Shown here in pieces: positions 13,290-25,727 of a stretch of DNA of 64,000 nt. Origin of the DNA: Halichondria panicea (Eukaryota; Porifera; Demospongiae; Suberitida; Halichondriidae); the NCBI RefSeq assembly GCF_963675165.1, contig NC_087382.1:2046001-2110000 (forward strand), written 5' to 3'. The notes under the pieces were generated by a model. The model was not told where the DNA came from. It saw only the letters and a program-made list of their open reading frames with translations, and made no database searches. Within the stretch, counting starts at the first letter, position 1, and each line of letters opens with the position of its first letter. Made by a program: the position numbers and the translations under genes.

Positions 13290-14458
13290 GTTCTCTCCGA
13301 TACTATATGATTACAAGTATATTTAATTGCAGAACTATATAGTACTATTGCTGCTTCTATATTGATATCAAAACTTAAAGCGGGTATAGAGTAGAATAAG
13401 GTATTATGAGATGAAACCAATTATGAGACAGCTGCAGGAATGCTTCAGCTATTCTGTCGGCATTTAATTATAGTAATAGCACTACCACTCCATAGTATTT
13501 TTTCCAAAACAAATTTGGAGTTGGATGCTGTGTTGACAGAGATACCACAATAGTTTGTTTAAGTCCGAATTTAATTGGAAAAAACAATTTTAATAGGGCA
13601 AATGTTTTGTAGTAAAATTCACTAGGTATCTGTTAAAACAAGAGTAACTAATCGCTACACAGCAAAAATACATAATTATGTTATATGAGATGCATCATCG
13701 TAATTTAGTGTATTTCTACATGAAATTTCAAAAGATGCGTTTCATTTATGTTACTGTAAACGAATGTGTTTTTACTGTGTATATTTTATATAAGAAGGCT
13801 TCAGATATGCTGTTAGGAGTAGCCAATTAGCGTTAAAATTAGCAATGGTGTCTCATAATACCTAAACCACTTTGAACACTAAATGCTAGCATTAGTTGAA
13901 AACAAAGTACTGTCACTATTTTTTATTTATATTTTTGCTTGCATGCAAAGCCTATTGACCATAGTAGTTAGTGAACAGGCTATTTAGCTCCCTCAAGATT
14001 ACTGCAAGACATGCAGGGGGTCAGACACATTTAGATGTCTCATAATACCCTCTTACACCCTATACTATAGTTGTCTATAGATCTAGACACGTGGAACAAG
14101 ATAATAGTCACCAGCAATATTTAATTGATAAGGCTCAATTACACAAGTTTGCAGTGTTAACTTACCTAATGGATATATAATTTTCTTTTCAGCTTACAAG
14201 ACACAGTCTCACACACACATGTGAATACAGCAGTGGAGTAGAGAGGTATAGGACTATATAGATCTATAGGTGTCTTCCACAGGCCATGCAGACAGTTATA
14301 AACTGTACTATAGCTAGAAATTGCAAATAGCTGTAAAAATACCTTCTATGGATAACATTTCTGCGTTTACTCATTCATTCACAGAATTCGAAGAATTTTT
14401 GGGCTGCAGAAATTTCTCAAGGGCGTATAAAAGAAGAGAAGGCATGCAATAGCAAAAG
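13290..14458. other. 5' flank of gene A, conserved between units 1, 3 and 4
   Basis: The AT-rich flank is nearly the same at 34155-35280 and 43780-44930. It contains no coding sequence that I can support. The first ~45 bases upstream of the ATG include an ATTAAATATACTTG stretch (minus-strand sense) shared by units 1, 3 and 4 and slightly altered in unit 2. It could be a TATA-like promoter element, but this is weak. Confidence 0.5.
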
Positions 14459-14577
14459 AGCAGAGTTCAAACGTGGGCGGATGAATGTGCATTGAATGTG
14501 CATGAAATGTTAAAAATAGAAATTTCTATTTTTAGCACTCATGCAAATCGTTCATCCGCCCACGTTTGAACTCTGCT
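14459..14577. repeat. Foldback element, unit 1 copy
   Basis: Arms of ~27 bp (GCAGAGTTCAAACGTGGGCG... and its inverse ...CGCCCACGTTTGAACTCTGC) surround an inner palindrome TAAAAATAGAAATTTCTATT. The orthologous copy in unit 4 is 44959-45081. Confidence 0.88.
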
Positions 14578-14587
14578 AGCTACGTGT

Positions 14588-14639
14588 TAGCCTCGAGACT
14601 AGGCCGATTAAAATTTTAATCGGCCTGGTCTCGAGGCTA
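14588..14639. mobile_element. 52-bp hairpin element with 9-bp target duplication
   Basis: Near-perfect palindrome from TAGCCTCGAGACTAGGCCGA to ...CCTGGTCTCGAGGCTA, centre AAAATTTT, one mismatch. It is flanked by direct repeats GCTACGTGT at 14579-14587 and 14640-14648. The element is too short to encode anything and must be mobilised in trans. The 9-bp duplication and terminal inverted repeats suggest the Mutator (MULE) superfamily; this is inference. Confidence 0.8.
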
Positions 14640-14806
14640 GCTACGTGTAGGCCTTGCTCAATTATGCTCAACATTTTGCCTATTAGTCTAGTCTCCAAGT
14701 CCACCTATTAGTCTTTAATTCTTACCAATTAGTCTTTAATTATTAACCATTAGTCTCAATAAAAATCATCAACGAGAATTATACTACAACATCACAGACG
14801 CTTCTA

Positions 14807-15641
14807 CAGGGTTTTGCAAAATCCTTGCAACAGGGCTAAACAGACACTGCAAAGACTTCCATATATGGAAGTCAACTACTGACTATAATATTTTGGGTAC
14901 AGGGTTTTGCAGAGTTCTTGTAACAGGGCTAAGCAGACACAGCAATGACTTCCATATATGGAAGTCAACTGCTATTAATTTTTATTACTTTTATTATTGT
15001 ACATGTGCAGGTATCTGTATTTTGAATTGAAAGATGTCCTGAAGCCTTAAGAGAGCATCAGGTTATTCAGTTATTCACAAGATTTAATTAAGGTGGTGGG
15101 TGGTGCACCATGGAAATGCTTATCAGGGTGTCATTGAAAAGAGCAACAGTTCTGCACACAGTTGAAGCAAATTGTCTTGTCACCAACTTTACGACATTTC
15201 CACCTGGTACACCGTCCACCACCTTAAATCTTGTCAGGATGTCCTCCTGATCTTGTGATGCTCTCTTTTAGGTTCACAGGACAACTTTCAATTCAAGCCA
15301 TTCAAATAATAATACACATACCAGGGTGTCATACAGGATTTTGAATTAGAGAGGGGACTTTGAAACATCACCAGAACATTAAAAAAAAAGGTCAACAGTT
15401 ATTTCGATACCCTACCGCTATGGACACTCAAATACAACTGAGTACCTAAATGCACATTTTAGGGGGGGAATTGGAGCCAGAGGAGGGATATAATCATATC
15501 CCTCCCCTGTATGAGCAGTATGACACCCTGCATACATACATGTACACACAATAATTTAAGTCAGCAGTTGACTTGACTTCCATATATGGAAGTCATTGCT
15601 GTGTCTGTTTAGCCCTGTTGCAAGAATTCTGCAAAACCCTG
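14807..15641. mobile_element. 835-bp MITE with TA target duplication
   Basis: Inverted termini CAGGGTTTTGC...GCAAAACCCTG are flanked by TA on both sides (14805-14806, 15642-15643). The copy at 52398-52399 shows the empty site with a single TA. The arms carry the palindrome GACTTCCATATATGGAAGTC. The left arm is partly duplicated (14807-14875 and 14899-14973). No transposase frame is seen. TA duplications suggest Tc1/mariner-type mobilisation. Confidence 0.8.
15022..15296. repeat. Imperfect foldback nested in the TA-type MITE
   Basis: Outer arms TTGAATTGAAAGATGTCCT and its inverse, then TAAGAGAGCATCA / TGATGCTCTCTTT, then AAGGTGGTGG / CCACCACCTT, form a long interrupted stem. No flanking duplication was resolved. 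Confidence 0.7.
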
Positions 15642-15746
15642 TACATAATCATCTAAGGAACTATAATTATTGGTGAAAAAAGCTTAGAAAAGAGTCAACT
15701 GATCTAGACTATAGTAGTATCTAGCACCTTCCATACATATATACTC

Positions 15747-16519
15747 CAGTGGCGTGTACAATGGGGGGCTTTGGGGGCTTGAGCACCCCCCTGTCCTCCC
15801 AGACAACCATGAAACTAATCGTATCACTCAGTAGCTAGCTAGCTAACTGTGCAGCTCTATCTCATTGACACAACGATTACAAGTCATGACCACGCCCAAT
15901 TGAGCATGTGCAATCAGTATTGCCATTCCAATGTTGTTATGTAATGCTAATTGCATGCATAATAGATCCTCTGCACTATCCCAGTCACCTCTTGCTCCAC
16001 TGAGAGATACTGAGAAGCAATGACTAACACTAGAATGACTGGACATCCCCATTGTGATTGACCAGTTTGCTAGGATGTACCCCAGAAGAATAGTGCATGG
16101 AGATCCTACAAGATGCATTAGATCTCATTTGAGTGTATTTAGCAGGGAACTATGAGCTATAGTACCGGTACTATAGATTACTCTGGGCTACAAACTACAA
16201 CATTATACATTATAATTATTGTCATTTACAAGAAGATACACAGAAAAATTATTGTAGCTAGATGCTTTGTCTATAGTAACATAGTAACAGAACTAGAATG
16301 GAAGAGAGAAGCTCTAGAGGAGAATAGTAGGAGCCGCTCTTTTCTTGGGCAGTGTGCTGTACTTTTTTGCTGCAAGGCTGCATGGGGGAGGAGCTGGATG
16401 TATGAAAGATACGCCGCAATAAATGCGGGGGAGTAAAATCGCGCACGCTATGCACGCGGCTCCATTTTTTTTCTGTGCTTTTGAGCACCCTCCTGCTTCA
16501 ATCTCTAGAAACGCCCCTG
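15747..16519. mobile_element. 773-bp element, CAGTGGCGT / ACGCCCCTG termini, 5-bp target duplication
   Basis: Flanked by TACTC at 15742-15746 and 16520-16524. The other copy of the host sequence has the uninterrupted site at 52497-52501. The interior holds a short GC-rich motif (TTTGGGGGCTTGAGCACCCC) also seen in the related element at 49061. No convincing coding frame. The termini look hAT-like, but hAT normally makes 8-bp duplications, so the superfamily is open. Confidence 0.82.
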
Positions 16520-16649
16520 TACTCAGTATAGCCACCACCTGGCCTGTTTGTAGCTCCCATTACAAACACTTGTTTTATCGATTCCAGACCTTCCATTTCT
16601 GCATGTAAGCAGTTGGTTTACGACACGAGCACTGGTGTTACTCTGTGCT

Positions 16650-16692
<43 letters not shown>

Positions 16693-17128
16693 ATGGCAAG
16701 GACCCACAGTCTATAGCCACCACGTGGACGGCTGGCATAATGCTCAATGCTCCACTGCACCTATTAGTCTCAAAATTATGCTAGCATAATTGGGCAAGGC
16801 CTAGCTACGTGTACTGATATATATATATATAGTGGAGTCTTATACAGTATAATTATAGAGAGGGATTGGAAACAATGTACCCTCAAAGTACCATCCGTGT
16901 TTCCCCGCGGTTTTAATCGAGGCTTACTTTCAACGTGGGGGGTCTAAACATGAATAATTCATGAGAATTGTTTTTGCTGTCTGTAAAAAGTCCACGAGCA
17001 GTTCTGCTGCTAAACATCAAATATTTGTGGCCATTTGGGACACAGCACACTACTTAGTGACACAACCTTAGCTATATCATAGTAGCTAAACGAACACAAC
17101 CACAAAAAATCTGCTCTGTGTTAGACTA

Positions 17129-17186
17129 TAGCCTCGAGACCAGGCCGATTAAAATACGTATTTTAATCGGCCTGGTCTCAAGGCTA
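17129..17186. mobile_element. 58-bp hairpin element with 11-bp direct repeats
   Basis: Same family as 14588-14639, with a longer centre (AAAATACGTATTTT). Flanked by GTGTTAGACTA at 17118-17128 and 17187-17197. The copy at 53093-53150 is the same insertion inherited by segmental duplication. Confidence 0.85.
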
Positions 17187-18474
17187 GTGTTAGACTAGCT
17201 ACTTCACGATAATCAAAATTATTTTTTCTTCGTTTTCAAATGATACTCACCATCAGGGGGCATTTGTTAAAGTGTTTGAGGGGTCTTTGATACGCATGCA
17301 TTAACTATGATTAGGCTCAATAAGTTTCCCGGGAAACTTCCCCGGGGTAGAAAGCGAAACACGGATTGTTTCTGAGCTCTACATATAGACTTCATTCCGT
17401 TGCCAATCCCCTTCTCCTCTATTATGGTGGAGTTGCATGCCCTCTCCTCTCTTCTTTTATACGCCCTTGGTATCACTGCATGCAGTATAGCTGTCATCAG
17501 ATATTAGGCTAATTATACAAGTCCAACGGCTTTAATTCCTTTGCTTATATACATGTATGATTGTGTATTCGCTGTTCCCAGAAAACCCATTTGTTTCTAT
17601 AATTAGTATATATAGGGTAACCTTGTTTCCTACTCGTACAGTGTCATTCATATTCACTACCATTAACCTCCATTCTATATCCAATAATTATACACGGTCT
17701 GATATTAAATCATGCATGCATCATTCTTTGCATTTTTCCCAGAAAAGGGGAAGTTTGTGGTTACGTTTTACATTGATAGAATTATGCATACACCATGACA
17801 TTGTGTGTTTAAGAACATAATTTAATTTGCGACTGAATAATCTTCGGTATTGTGTGTGTGGCCATTATTCCACTGACATGTATTGGTATTGGCTCAACCA
17901 GGTAGACAATGACCTCATTAGCTACTTTGTTGTTCTCTCCTGCATGTATAATTATGTGCTGTGCATAAAAAAAATATATCTTTAATTAATAGGCGCCAGC
18001 TTTGTACCCACAATGCATGCATGAAGCAGTATAATTATACAGTTGATAAAAGCCTATAGTCTACCATGAACATATTGTAGCCTCATAAGCAGTCACCATC
18101 TTTAACTTCCATTTCTTGAGTCCATCTGAAAGGGTGTCAGCATTTAATGTTGACCACCTGTATGTTTGAGATTTGCAATTGGCCACTTCTAAACCTGATC
18201 CCATGCAGGCAATATTCTCCCTACTTCCCTATCACTCGGCTCTTAGTCACCACATGCAAGACACACGTTGCTATCCAGACAGTGACCACAACACACACCT
18301 GACAGTGACCACAAGACACATGTTGCTATCCAGACAGTGACCACAACACACACACCAGACAGTGACCACAAATTAACGCACAGGGTATACTGCTGCATGC
18401 ACAAGTACACAATGTGATATGGGATATGGGGTTAAGTGATACCACTTCCTGTTAATTATAATGCAATGTAGAAC

Positions 18475-18761
18475 ATGCACACACCACACACACCACACAC
18501 ACCACACACACCACACAGAACACACACACCACACACACCACACACACCACACACACCACACACACCACACAGAACACACACACCACACAGAACACACACA
18601 CCACACACACCACACACACCACACACACCACACAGAACACACACACCACACACACCACACGCACTACACACACCACACACACCACACACACCACACACAC
18701 CACACACACCACACACACCACACACACTACACAGAACACACACACCACACACACCACACAG
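18475..18761 (+). repeat. CACACACCAC satellite before the duplicated kinase exon (unit 2)
   Basis: About 28 copies of a 10-bp CA-rich unit, with occasional CACACAGAACA variants, run into the acceptor CACAG of the exon copy at 18762. Shorter versions occur at 28770-28876, 38355-38451 and 54395-54542. Confidence 0.92.
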
Positions 18762-18941
18762 AACACACGACTGGTTCTGGCCACCATTGACGAGTGCTGG
18801 AGCTCCTCTCCCTCACAAAGACCAACCACACAACAATTCAAGGAGACACTGCAAACAACGCTATTACCAGCCATTAAATGGCAAGTATCAGTTGACAAGA
18901 ATGGACAAACTGTGTATAAGCAAATGACTGCATGCCTATAA
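18762..18941 (+). pseudogene. Duplicated terminal kinase exon of the receptor-like gene, copy 2 (frame open)
   Basis: Encodes 59 residues plus TAA: NTRLVLATIDECWSS, SQRPTTQQFKETL, then a tail ending KQMTACL. This corresponds to kinase subdomain XI, including the conserved arginine-proline. An intact CACAG acceptor precedes it, but no other kinase exons lie nearby. It is either a dead fragment or a potential alternative last exon for the receptor at 2764-8428. Confidence 0.75.
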
Positions 18942-19720
18942 TTATACTGTAAACCCTTTATAATCAAAAAGAGGTGCTGCAAATATCTTTTACTACTTTT
19001 TTGTGTCAATTATTTTTGTCCCCTCATCATTCACTCACATTTCACTGAACTATAATATACTAGTGCACAAATGGGGGGAAGTACTGTGTAGGGTTGACTG
19101 AGCCGCTCAAACACCAACAAGGTCAACAAGATGGGCTGGTATATGTATGTAACTTAACATTAATATTTTAGGTTCCCCATGAAGTGGCCAGTAACTTGGT
19201 CCACAGTATGATGCTGTTCCATTGGGCAAACTGTTTCCCTTGTTCAAATTCAGATAAGTTGATAAAGTAATTATTGAGTTCGTGCACTGAACAGTGTGCG
19301 ACAGCGGTTCAATATAATGATTGATTCAACCATGCATAGATCAACTAGATCAACTAACATATGCACAAAACAATAACATAGACTGTAAATACTAACTACA
19401 ACAAAGACAGTGGAGCAGAGGCTCCCATAATTACACAGAGGGCGCTGCTAGGAGCAGGCCGCTGGCTATACTAGAGCACAAGCAATAAATAAAAGAAGTA
19501 TAATAGTATTAGGAACCCATGCATGTGCAATTAAACAGTACACAATACAGGAGTACAGGAAATGACTAATGAAGTGATTAACTAGCTACTAGCAAAGTCA
19601 TTACAAACTGAATCTACATAGTCCACAACAAGTCGATGAATATAATTGTGCATGCATGCAGGCTCACAATAAACAATGAAAACAAGCTATAACAGTAATT
19701 TTTTGTTTACTGTTTACTGT

Positions 19721-22700
19721 TTACTGTTTCATGACATCGATGACAGTGTGCGTGACTTTGGGTGCATTGTCAGCTGTAGCTTGAAGAGGGGGAGGGGCTG
19801 GTCTGTAGTCCTCTGTGGTGAGGGGGGCTAGTACGTCCAGGGCAGGCTCTCTCAGCTGGTCCGGCCTCGTGGCAGGTCGGATGATGGGAGGAGTGATGTA
19901 ACGATCAGGGTCAGCTTCTTCCATGGCTTCATCAGTGTACGGATCACATCTGTCCACGTTTGTCCAGGTTTCATTGTTCTCTATTTCATGCCTTTCCAGT
20001 TTGCAAACTCGTGGAATCCTTTTTCTCAGTTTGAGTGAGTTTTGCAGAACAGGAACTTTCTTCAACGTGTACTCGTAACAATGGTAGCAAACTATCACCA
20101 CAAACAAAATAAAAGCCACTGCCATTGAAATGTTGGATATTATGACTTGATTCCCATTGATGCTTCCTATGTAGAGGGTACCATACGCTAGAATTGCAAG
20201 ATTGAGGAAAAAGAGTGTTTCCAGTAAATCATTGAATCGTATTTTGTACACTGGATAATTCTGCAATTTGAAAACAATCAGTCCAACAGTTATAGATCCA
20301 GCTGATAGTACGGGGAGAGAAGTGTCCAAAGCCAAGGCAGTTATTAGATTATGAGCGATCAAAGAAAATAGGAGCAGTCCCACCCAGTAGCGATGCTTGG
20401 GAGTGAATGGAGCATGGTATGCATCCATGAAGCCATTGTAGTATGTGTTCTTAGTTCATTTCATGAGCTTCCATTTTGAACAGCGAGGAAGCCATTGTCT
20501 AAAGAAGAGCAGTACAGTGAACAATATACCAGAAATGAGGATTATGGCGGCAAAAACAAACCGAGGGACGTGACCGGGAGTGAAATATTACACATTGCCG
20601 TCATACAACCAAACCATATCACTTGAATTGTTGGGAAAATCCAACACCTTGGTTGCACTCTCGGGATAATCCAAGACCCTGTATTGCAGTGCAGCAATGA
20701 TAAACCGTAAGAGTTTGGAATAAGAGAGTAGGACGAGTGTGCCTAGGGCAGCAACTGGGTTCCTGTTGGAGAGGAGCTTTGCAAATAAGTCAAAGTACTT
20801 GCTCAAAATGATTATTAAGAACATCAGAAGAAACAGGTAAGCAGGAAAGACAATCTGAAGGAGCACTTTTGCTTGAGAGTTCATTCTATCATAAAAGCAT
20901 GTCTCAATGACTAAATCAAGATTCACCCACGATATGAAAACTGTCAAAGGGTTATGAAAAGGTATGAAAATCGACTGATTTGCAGCTAATATATTATTGT
21001 AGAAGATCAGCCCATGGATAGTGCCTGTTGCTACGGTAATGTTGAAAACGAGAATAAATGCGACTAGTACTATGCCTGCCAGGGCAAACGGGAGTAGCTG
21101 GAGAAGGTAAGTGTTTGAGCAGAGTTCACATCGTGAAGTACCTAACACAAGACTCAGTCCTGATTCACATTCTCCACACAAGACACCACTTCGATTGTAG
21201 GCACATTGTTCGTCAGGGTTGCTTAGACTGATGTTGACTGGTTTTAGTACACAATAGTCAAATGTACAGTTACTAACAACATACCCACTTCCGTTAGTGG
21301 TATTAGTCACTCCTATCCATATGTTGTTATTACTTTCCAATTTTATGGTCCCATTTTTTTCAGAGCAGTTTGTTATCTGATATTCTTGCTGCAATACTGG
21401 ATCACAGTCACACTTGCACTCAATTGAGGACTGATCACACTTTAGAAAAGATATGTTTAGAATATGTCTTGAAATTCCCAAATTGTTGCATGGACCATCA
21501 GCATAGAGTTCCACTTGAGCAGAACTGTCTTGTGAGAATGCATTATACTCTAATTCTGTGCACTGATTGCCAACTGTTTCTTGCTGTGCTTGTCCTTCTT
21601 TGAGACGATCAACTCCACTCTCAGTGATAACAGAACTGTGAATTTTGGCATTATTCATTGGATTTCCAGCTTGGTCTATAGCCATAACACTTATTGTGAA
21701 TGCTTGTCCTTTTCTAACAGAAATGGTTTGCTTGGTGGTGTTACACAACTTCACTCTGACAGCCTTTGAAGCTATTGATGAATAACACAGTATTGTTCAA
21801 GTACTCAAATCCATTGTCTGATGAAGAGAGTTCGGCTGATACATCCACCGTACACCTGTCAAACAGACCTCCGTAAATATTGTTCAAACACTGAACTTCT
21901 TCATTAAATCCAGAAGACAAGAAAGGTATCACAGCCTTAATAGAATTGTTATCAAAACCATAGAGATCTAGAGTTTGAATGAAGCACTCTGTTTGTGGCA
22001 GATCTTGTGCAGTAGTTACATCCTCTCCTCTACACACACCACTCTCAGTACTGTCTGCCACAAATATCTCCCCTCCATATTGAGCCGTGTTACCGTAGAT
22101 TTCTAGTATGACCAGCGTTTTACCAAGCTCTAGCTCCAAGTCCTGTTTCAGAATAATATATCTTGGAACTTTGTTGTAGATACATTCCACCTCCGCTATT
22201 GTTTGCTGAGTTTGACTTGATGTGGATGTGAGCGTGAGAAAAGGCCTTAATGTTTGAAGCGACTGCATAAATACCTCCTCCATTTTGAGCATCATTTCGA
22301 TCTATAATACTCACAAACAGTACAGGTTCTATGTCACTACATGTACATGGGACAAAGTTATTATTAAATATACAACCAGTAGTGACCTTCGAATCAAATT
22401 CAATTTCGCTTGAGTATGCATAAATCCCACCACCATTTTGTGCTGTGTTATGAGAAATCTCTATTGGATAGTGAATAGAGAGTGTGCTCTCTCTCAGAAA
22501 CACACCTCCTCCAACAGTAGCAGTATTGTTAGAAATGACCACTCCTTCTGCATTGATATAGATTTGACTCTGGACTGCTCTGATGGCTCCACCCTGCACA
22601 CCACGATTGTTACTGAGAGTTGTGGGTCCATTGAACTCCACTCGACTGCTTAGAGCATACACAGGGTTTACATTATTGCTAACGGTGTTAACTCCCGTAA

Positions 22701-24010
22701 ATGACAAGTTAGAATACACTGCGTAAATGATATTTTCACCCTCTAAATTGTCAAATATGCTTGTATTAGTAATTATCAAACTTGAGATAACAAGCGCAAT
22801 CATTCCGACTTGTTTGGTGGCTCTGTTGTTTGTGAGCACAGAGTCGGAAATGATCACAGGCACATCAGCAACAAAAAACACTCCACCAAAGTCAGCACTG
22901 TTATTTTTAATCATGACTTTGGAGATAGATATAGTTCCAATCAATGCCAAAATCGCTCCACCAGCGCTAGTTCCTCCATTACCAACTACAGCTTCATTGT
23001 CCGTTATATTACAGCTCAAGATAGATGCATTAACTATGAAAAGTATAATCGCTCCACCAGAGGCTGCCTTGCTGTTTGTTAGCTCGCTATCAGATATCAG
23101 TAACTCTCCACTAAAAATCAAAATTGCTTCACCAATTTCAGCACTGTTGTACGCTAGCTCACTGTCAGAGATTGAGACACTCCCATTCAGGCTATAAATT
23201 GCTCCACCATATTCAGCGATATTATCCATAAAGTTACAGAAACTGATTGAAACATTAACTGCCGAAGTACTAATCGCTCCACCATTATGATAAGCGCTAT
23301 TATTTGTAAAGTTGCTCCAACTGATAGTCACACTTGCAGAGACCACAAACACTGCTCCACCATAATTATACAGCAGTATTGGAATCGAACCTTGAACCAT
23401 TAATAACAGTTTGACTTGATTCAATGTTCACTGCACCGCCATCGTTACTCAAGAAGTCACTCTTTTCAATGTACACAGTATATATCAGCCTCAACAGTCA
23501 ATGCTCTGTAAGTGCAAGTGTTGTTCACAAAGAGAACTTGTTCAATCGTCACAGTTACCGTACGAGTGATCCAGAGTGTACAAGCTTCCAACTTTAGCAA
23601 TTTTAAGTCTACCAAATAGCATTGAGAAATGTTCATGTATAGCCTGAACTACTTTCGTCAACTGCTCCAGTGAAATGCAAACCTTCGATACTCAACGCAC
23701 TGATATCGGATAACTGCACTCTACCAGTTTTGTTTAAATTGATAGTGGCATTTTGGCCAGCAATAGTCACCTCTCCAAAATTACGAATGTAAAGTATTTC
23801 ACTTAATATATGATCTCCAGGTAGAAAGCTCAAGGTGAGATTGTCTCCACCAGATAACAGGTCTGTTTGAACAAGCTGCTCAAGAGTGAAACAAATTCCA
23901 TTTCGATAGTCATTACACAAGTCAGTTGAATCCACTGGCACAATGTGATAGTGCTCACTCCTGGTAACAGTAGCTAGGGTCAGTAGCAGCACCAACCAGG
24001 TGCAGTGCAT
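19721..24010 (-). pseudogene. Gene B: broken paralogue of the beta-helix membrane protein
   Basis: The gene begins with the family signal peptide at 24010 and ends KVTHTVIDVMKQ. It is split by frameshifts (about 22160-22290, 23424-23633 and near the 21741-21754 junction) and by two nonsense codons: TGA at 20456-20458, where A has tryptophan, and TAA at 20588-20590, where A has glutamine. The cytosolic tail is the long form with ITPPIIRPATRPDQLREPAL, as in D. The beta-helix region has a different rung order (GGAISTSAVNVSISFCNF) from A. It cannot yield a full-length product. Confidence 0.85.
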
Positions 24011-24064
24011 GTTCTCTCCGATACTATAAGATTACAAGCATATTTAAATGCAATTAATGCAGTA

Positions 24065-25727
24065 CAGTGGATTGCAGTGCACTTGCAACAGAGAATTGCC
24101 AAACAGCAAAACCACAATCAGATAAATTATTATGCAGCACTCCAAGTCTTACTTGCCGTCTATGAATGGTAACTCAACTTTTCAAGGTATTGTCCGGATA
24201 TTTAGAACAAATGTAATATTAAAGTACTGGAGTGTCCGTTGTATTAGAACAACGAAAATTGCCCAAAAGAGTGTCCGGGTAATTAGAAGTGTCCGATAAA
24301 TTAGAAGATATACGGTATCAGTTTTCTGGAGTTTACTTGAACTTTTCCAAGAGTACTGTACTACTTTATTACAGGTAGAAAGCATAGAGCCAACTGAAAA
24401 TAACCAATTTTTCAGCAGACACTCATTGAACCTCTCTAGGCATGCCCCCTCCCCCCCAAAGAACGTAATTTACATGCATGACATTTGTACACTGTATAGT
24501 CAGTCAAGCATTCTTGAAATGTATTTCATGCATTTCTAGTCTACTTAAGCTTTTCAAGAGTGCTATCATAAAGTATCCATTCTTTAGACTACATTACATC
24601 ATCTGTAATTAATCTGATTGGCTAAAAACAGTAGATTACATGAGCATAATCTACAAGAAGGTACTTATTCTACAGGAAATGGGCACATATTCTACAGGAA
24701 GTGGACACATATTCTACAGGAAATGGACGCATATTCTACAGGAAGTGACAAATAATTTGCAGGAAGTTCTCAAAAGTTGGAATGAAATTTTTAGTGAAAG
24801 TGACAAGAAGATGACAAAAACATTATAAAAAACACAGAATGCGATAGTTTGTTCAGTCAATATCCATTCTTGCTTTGCTTTTTCCAGTTGGGCATGGGCA
24901 AGGGGGGCCAGGAAGCATTAAAAACACTTTAGCAGTCGCTTGATACTTTCTATTGAGTTTTTTAAGGTTCCATGCCGGTCCAGTCTGCTCTATACCCCCC
25001 TCTACTCCACCACAGAGCTTCATTCTTCTTCTTGTAGTGTTGCAGTCGGTTCTAGCATAGTTCTAGATTCTTTTTACTTGTCTGTTCTTTCCAGTATCTT
25101 CAGGAAGCGTTTCACAAGCTTTACTAAGTCTTACTGTAGTTTTTCATTGTTTTGAAGCCGTCTTCTTGTCTTTTTCTGTCAACTGGTGTCTCTCACAGCT
25201 CTCCAGCTCGTCCAGCTCGCACAAATTCAATTTCTGTTGCTACACACCAAACCTGGCTTTTTATAATCACGCCTCGCGCATGCGCAATGAAGTCCAAGTT
25301 AGATAGACCACACCCACTCGTAGAATATGCGTCTTAGTAACCACCTTGGTTACGGTTAGATTCCCTCGGCTTTGTGCCTCGGGCTAACCGTAACCGCGGA
25401 GGTTACATAGACGCATATTCTACTCTTATGTGTAGTCTATCCTATACGTAGGTATCTATGAGTGAGACTAATAGGAGTGCCCTGAGAATATCTATATAAT
25501 CGCATGGAGGTGTATGACTGAGCACCTTTTTAGGATTTAATCCCCTGGGCCCAGCTTGTAGATTCAATTTGCTCATACCTGTATATTATGTTTAGGAATA
25601 AGCAGATGTTCAATGAGATTCTGCTAATTGTAATAAAAATGCAAGCTGATCTTATTGGTAATGAAATTCATATCTGGTGGTTTTGCTGTTTGGCAATTTT
25701 CTGTTGCAAGTGCACAGCAATCCACTG
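24065..25727. mobile_element. 1.66-kb foldback element with TA target duplication
   Basis: Inverted arms of ~65 bp (24065-24127 and 25668-25727) begin CAGTGGATTGC and end GCAATCCACTG, flanked by TA at 24063-24064 and 25728-25729. The interior carries four ~27-bp repeats with TTCTACAGGAA(A/G)TGG (24665-24760). It also holds a nested hairpin at 25319-25424 (arms AGAATATGCGTC / GACGCATATTCT, loop CCTCGGCTTTGTGCCTCGGG). No coding frame seen. Confidence 0.7.

Larger units (their letters stand above)
14649..16806. mobile_element. MITE of ~550 bp, inflated to 2.2 kb by two nested insertions
   Basis: Ends are inverted repeats around AGGCCTTGCTCAATTATGCT (left) and AATTGGGCAAGGCCT (right). A second copy of the same element is at 52148-52768. 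Subtracting the insertions 14807-15641 and 15747-16519 leaves ~550 bp, the same as the second copy without its hairpin. Exact ends are uncertain. Confidence 0.6.
8222..18480. repeat. Segmental duplication unit 1
   Basis: The unit contains the CA-rich tract, the receptor's true last exon, convergent gene A (8835-13289), its 5' flank (13290-14458), a ~550-bp MITE enlarged by two insertions, and a block 16525-18474 that recurs at about 36906-38350 and 52502-54390. In this unit the CA tract is preceded by the real receptor intron. In units 2-5 it is preceded by the end of the recurring block. Confidence 0.85.

Noticed and set aside
17267..17820. Possible small genes in the recurring spacer block (also 37028-37411, 53265-53483)
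   Set aside because: Frames are short, differ between copies by indels, and show no domain or signal features.
18373..19009. Open frames rich in VCGVCVV or HTPHTP repeats near the CACACACCAC satellite (also at 38256-38723 and 54196-54667)
   Set aside because: Pure products of the satellite on both strands, with no conserved protein features.
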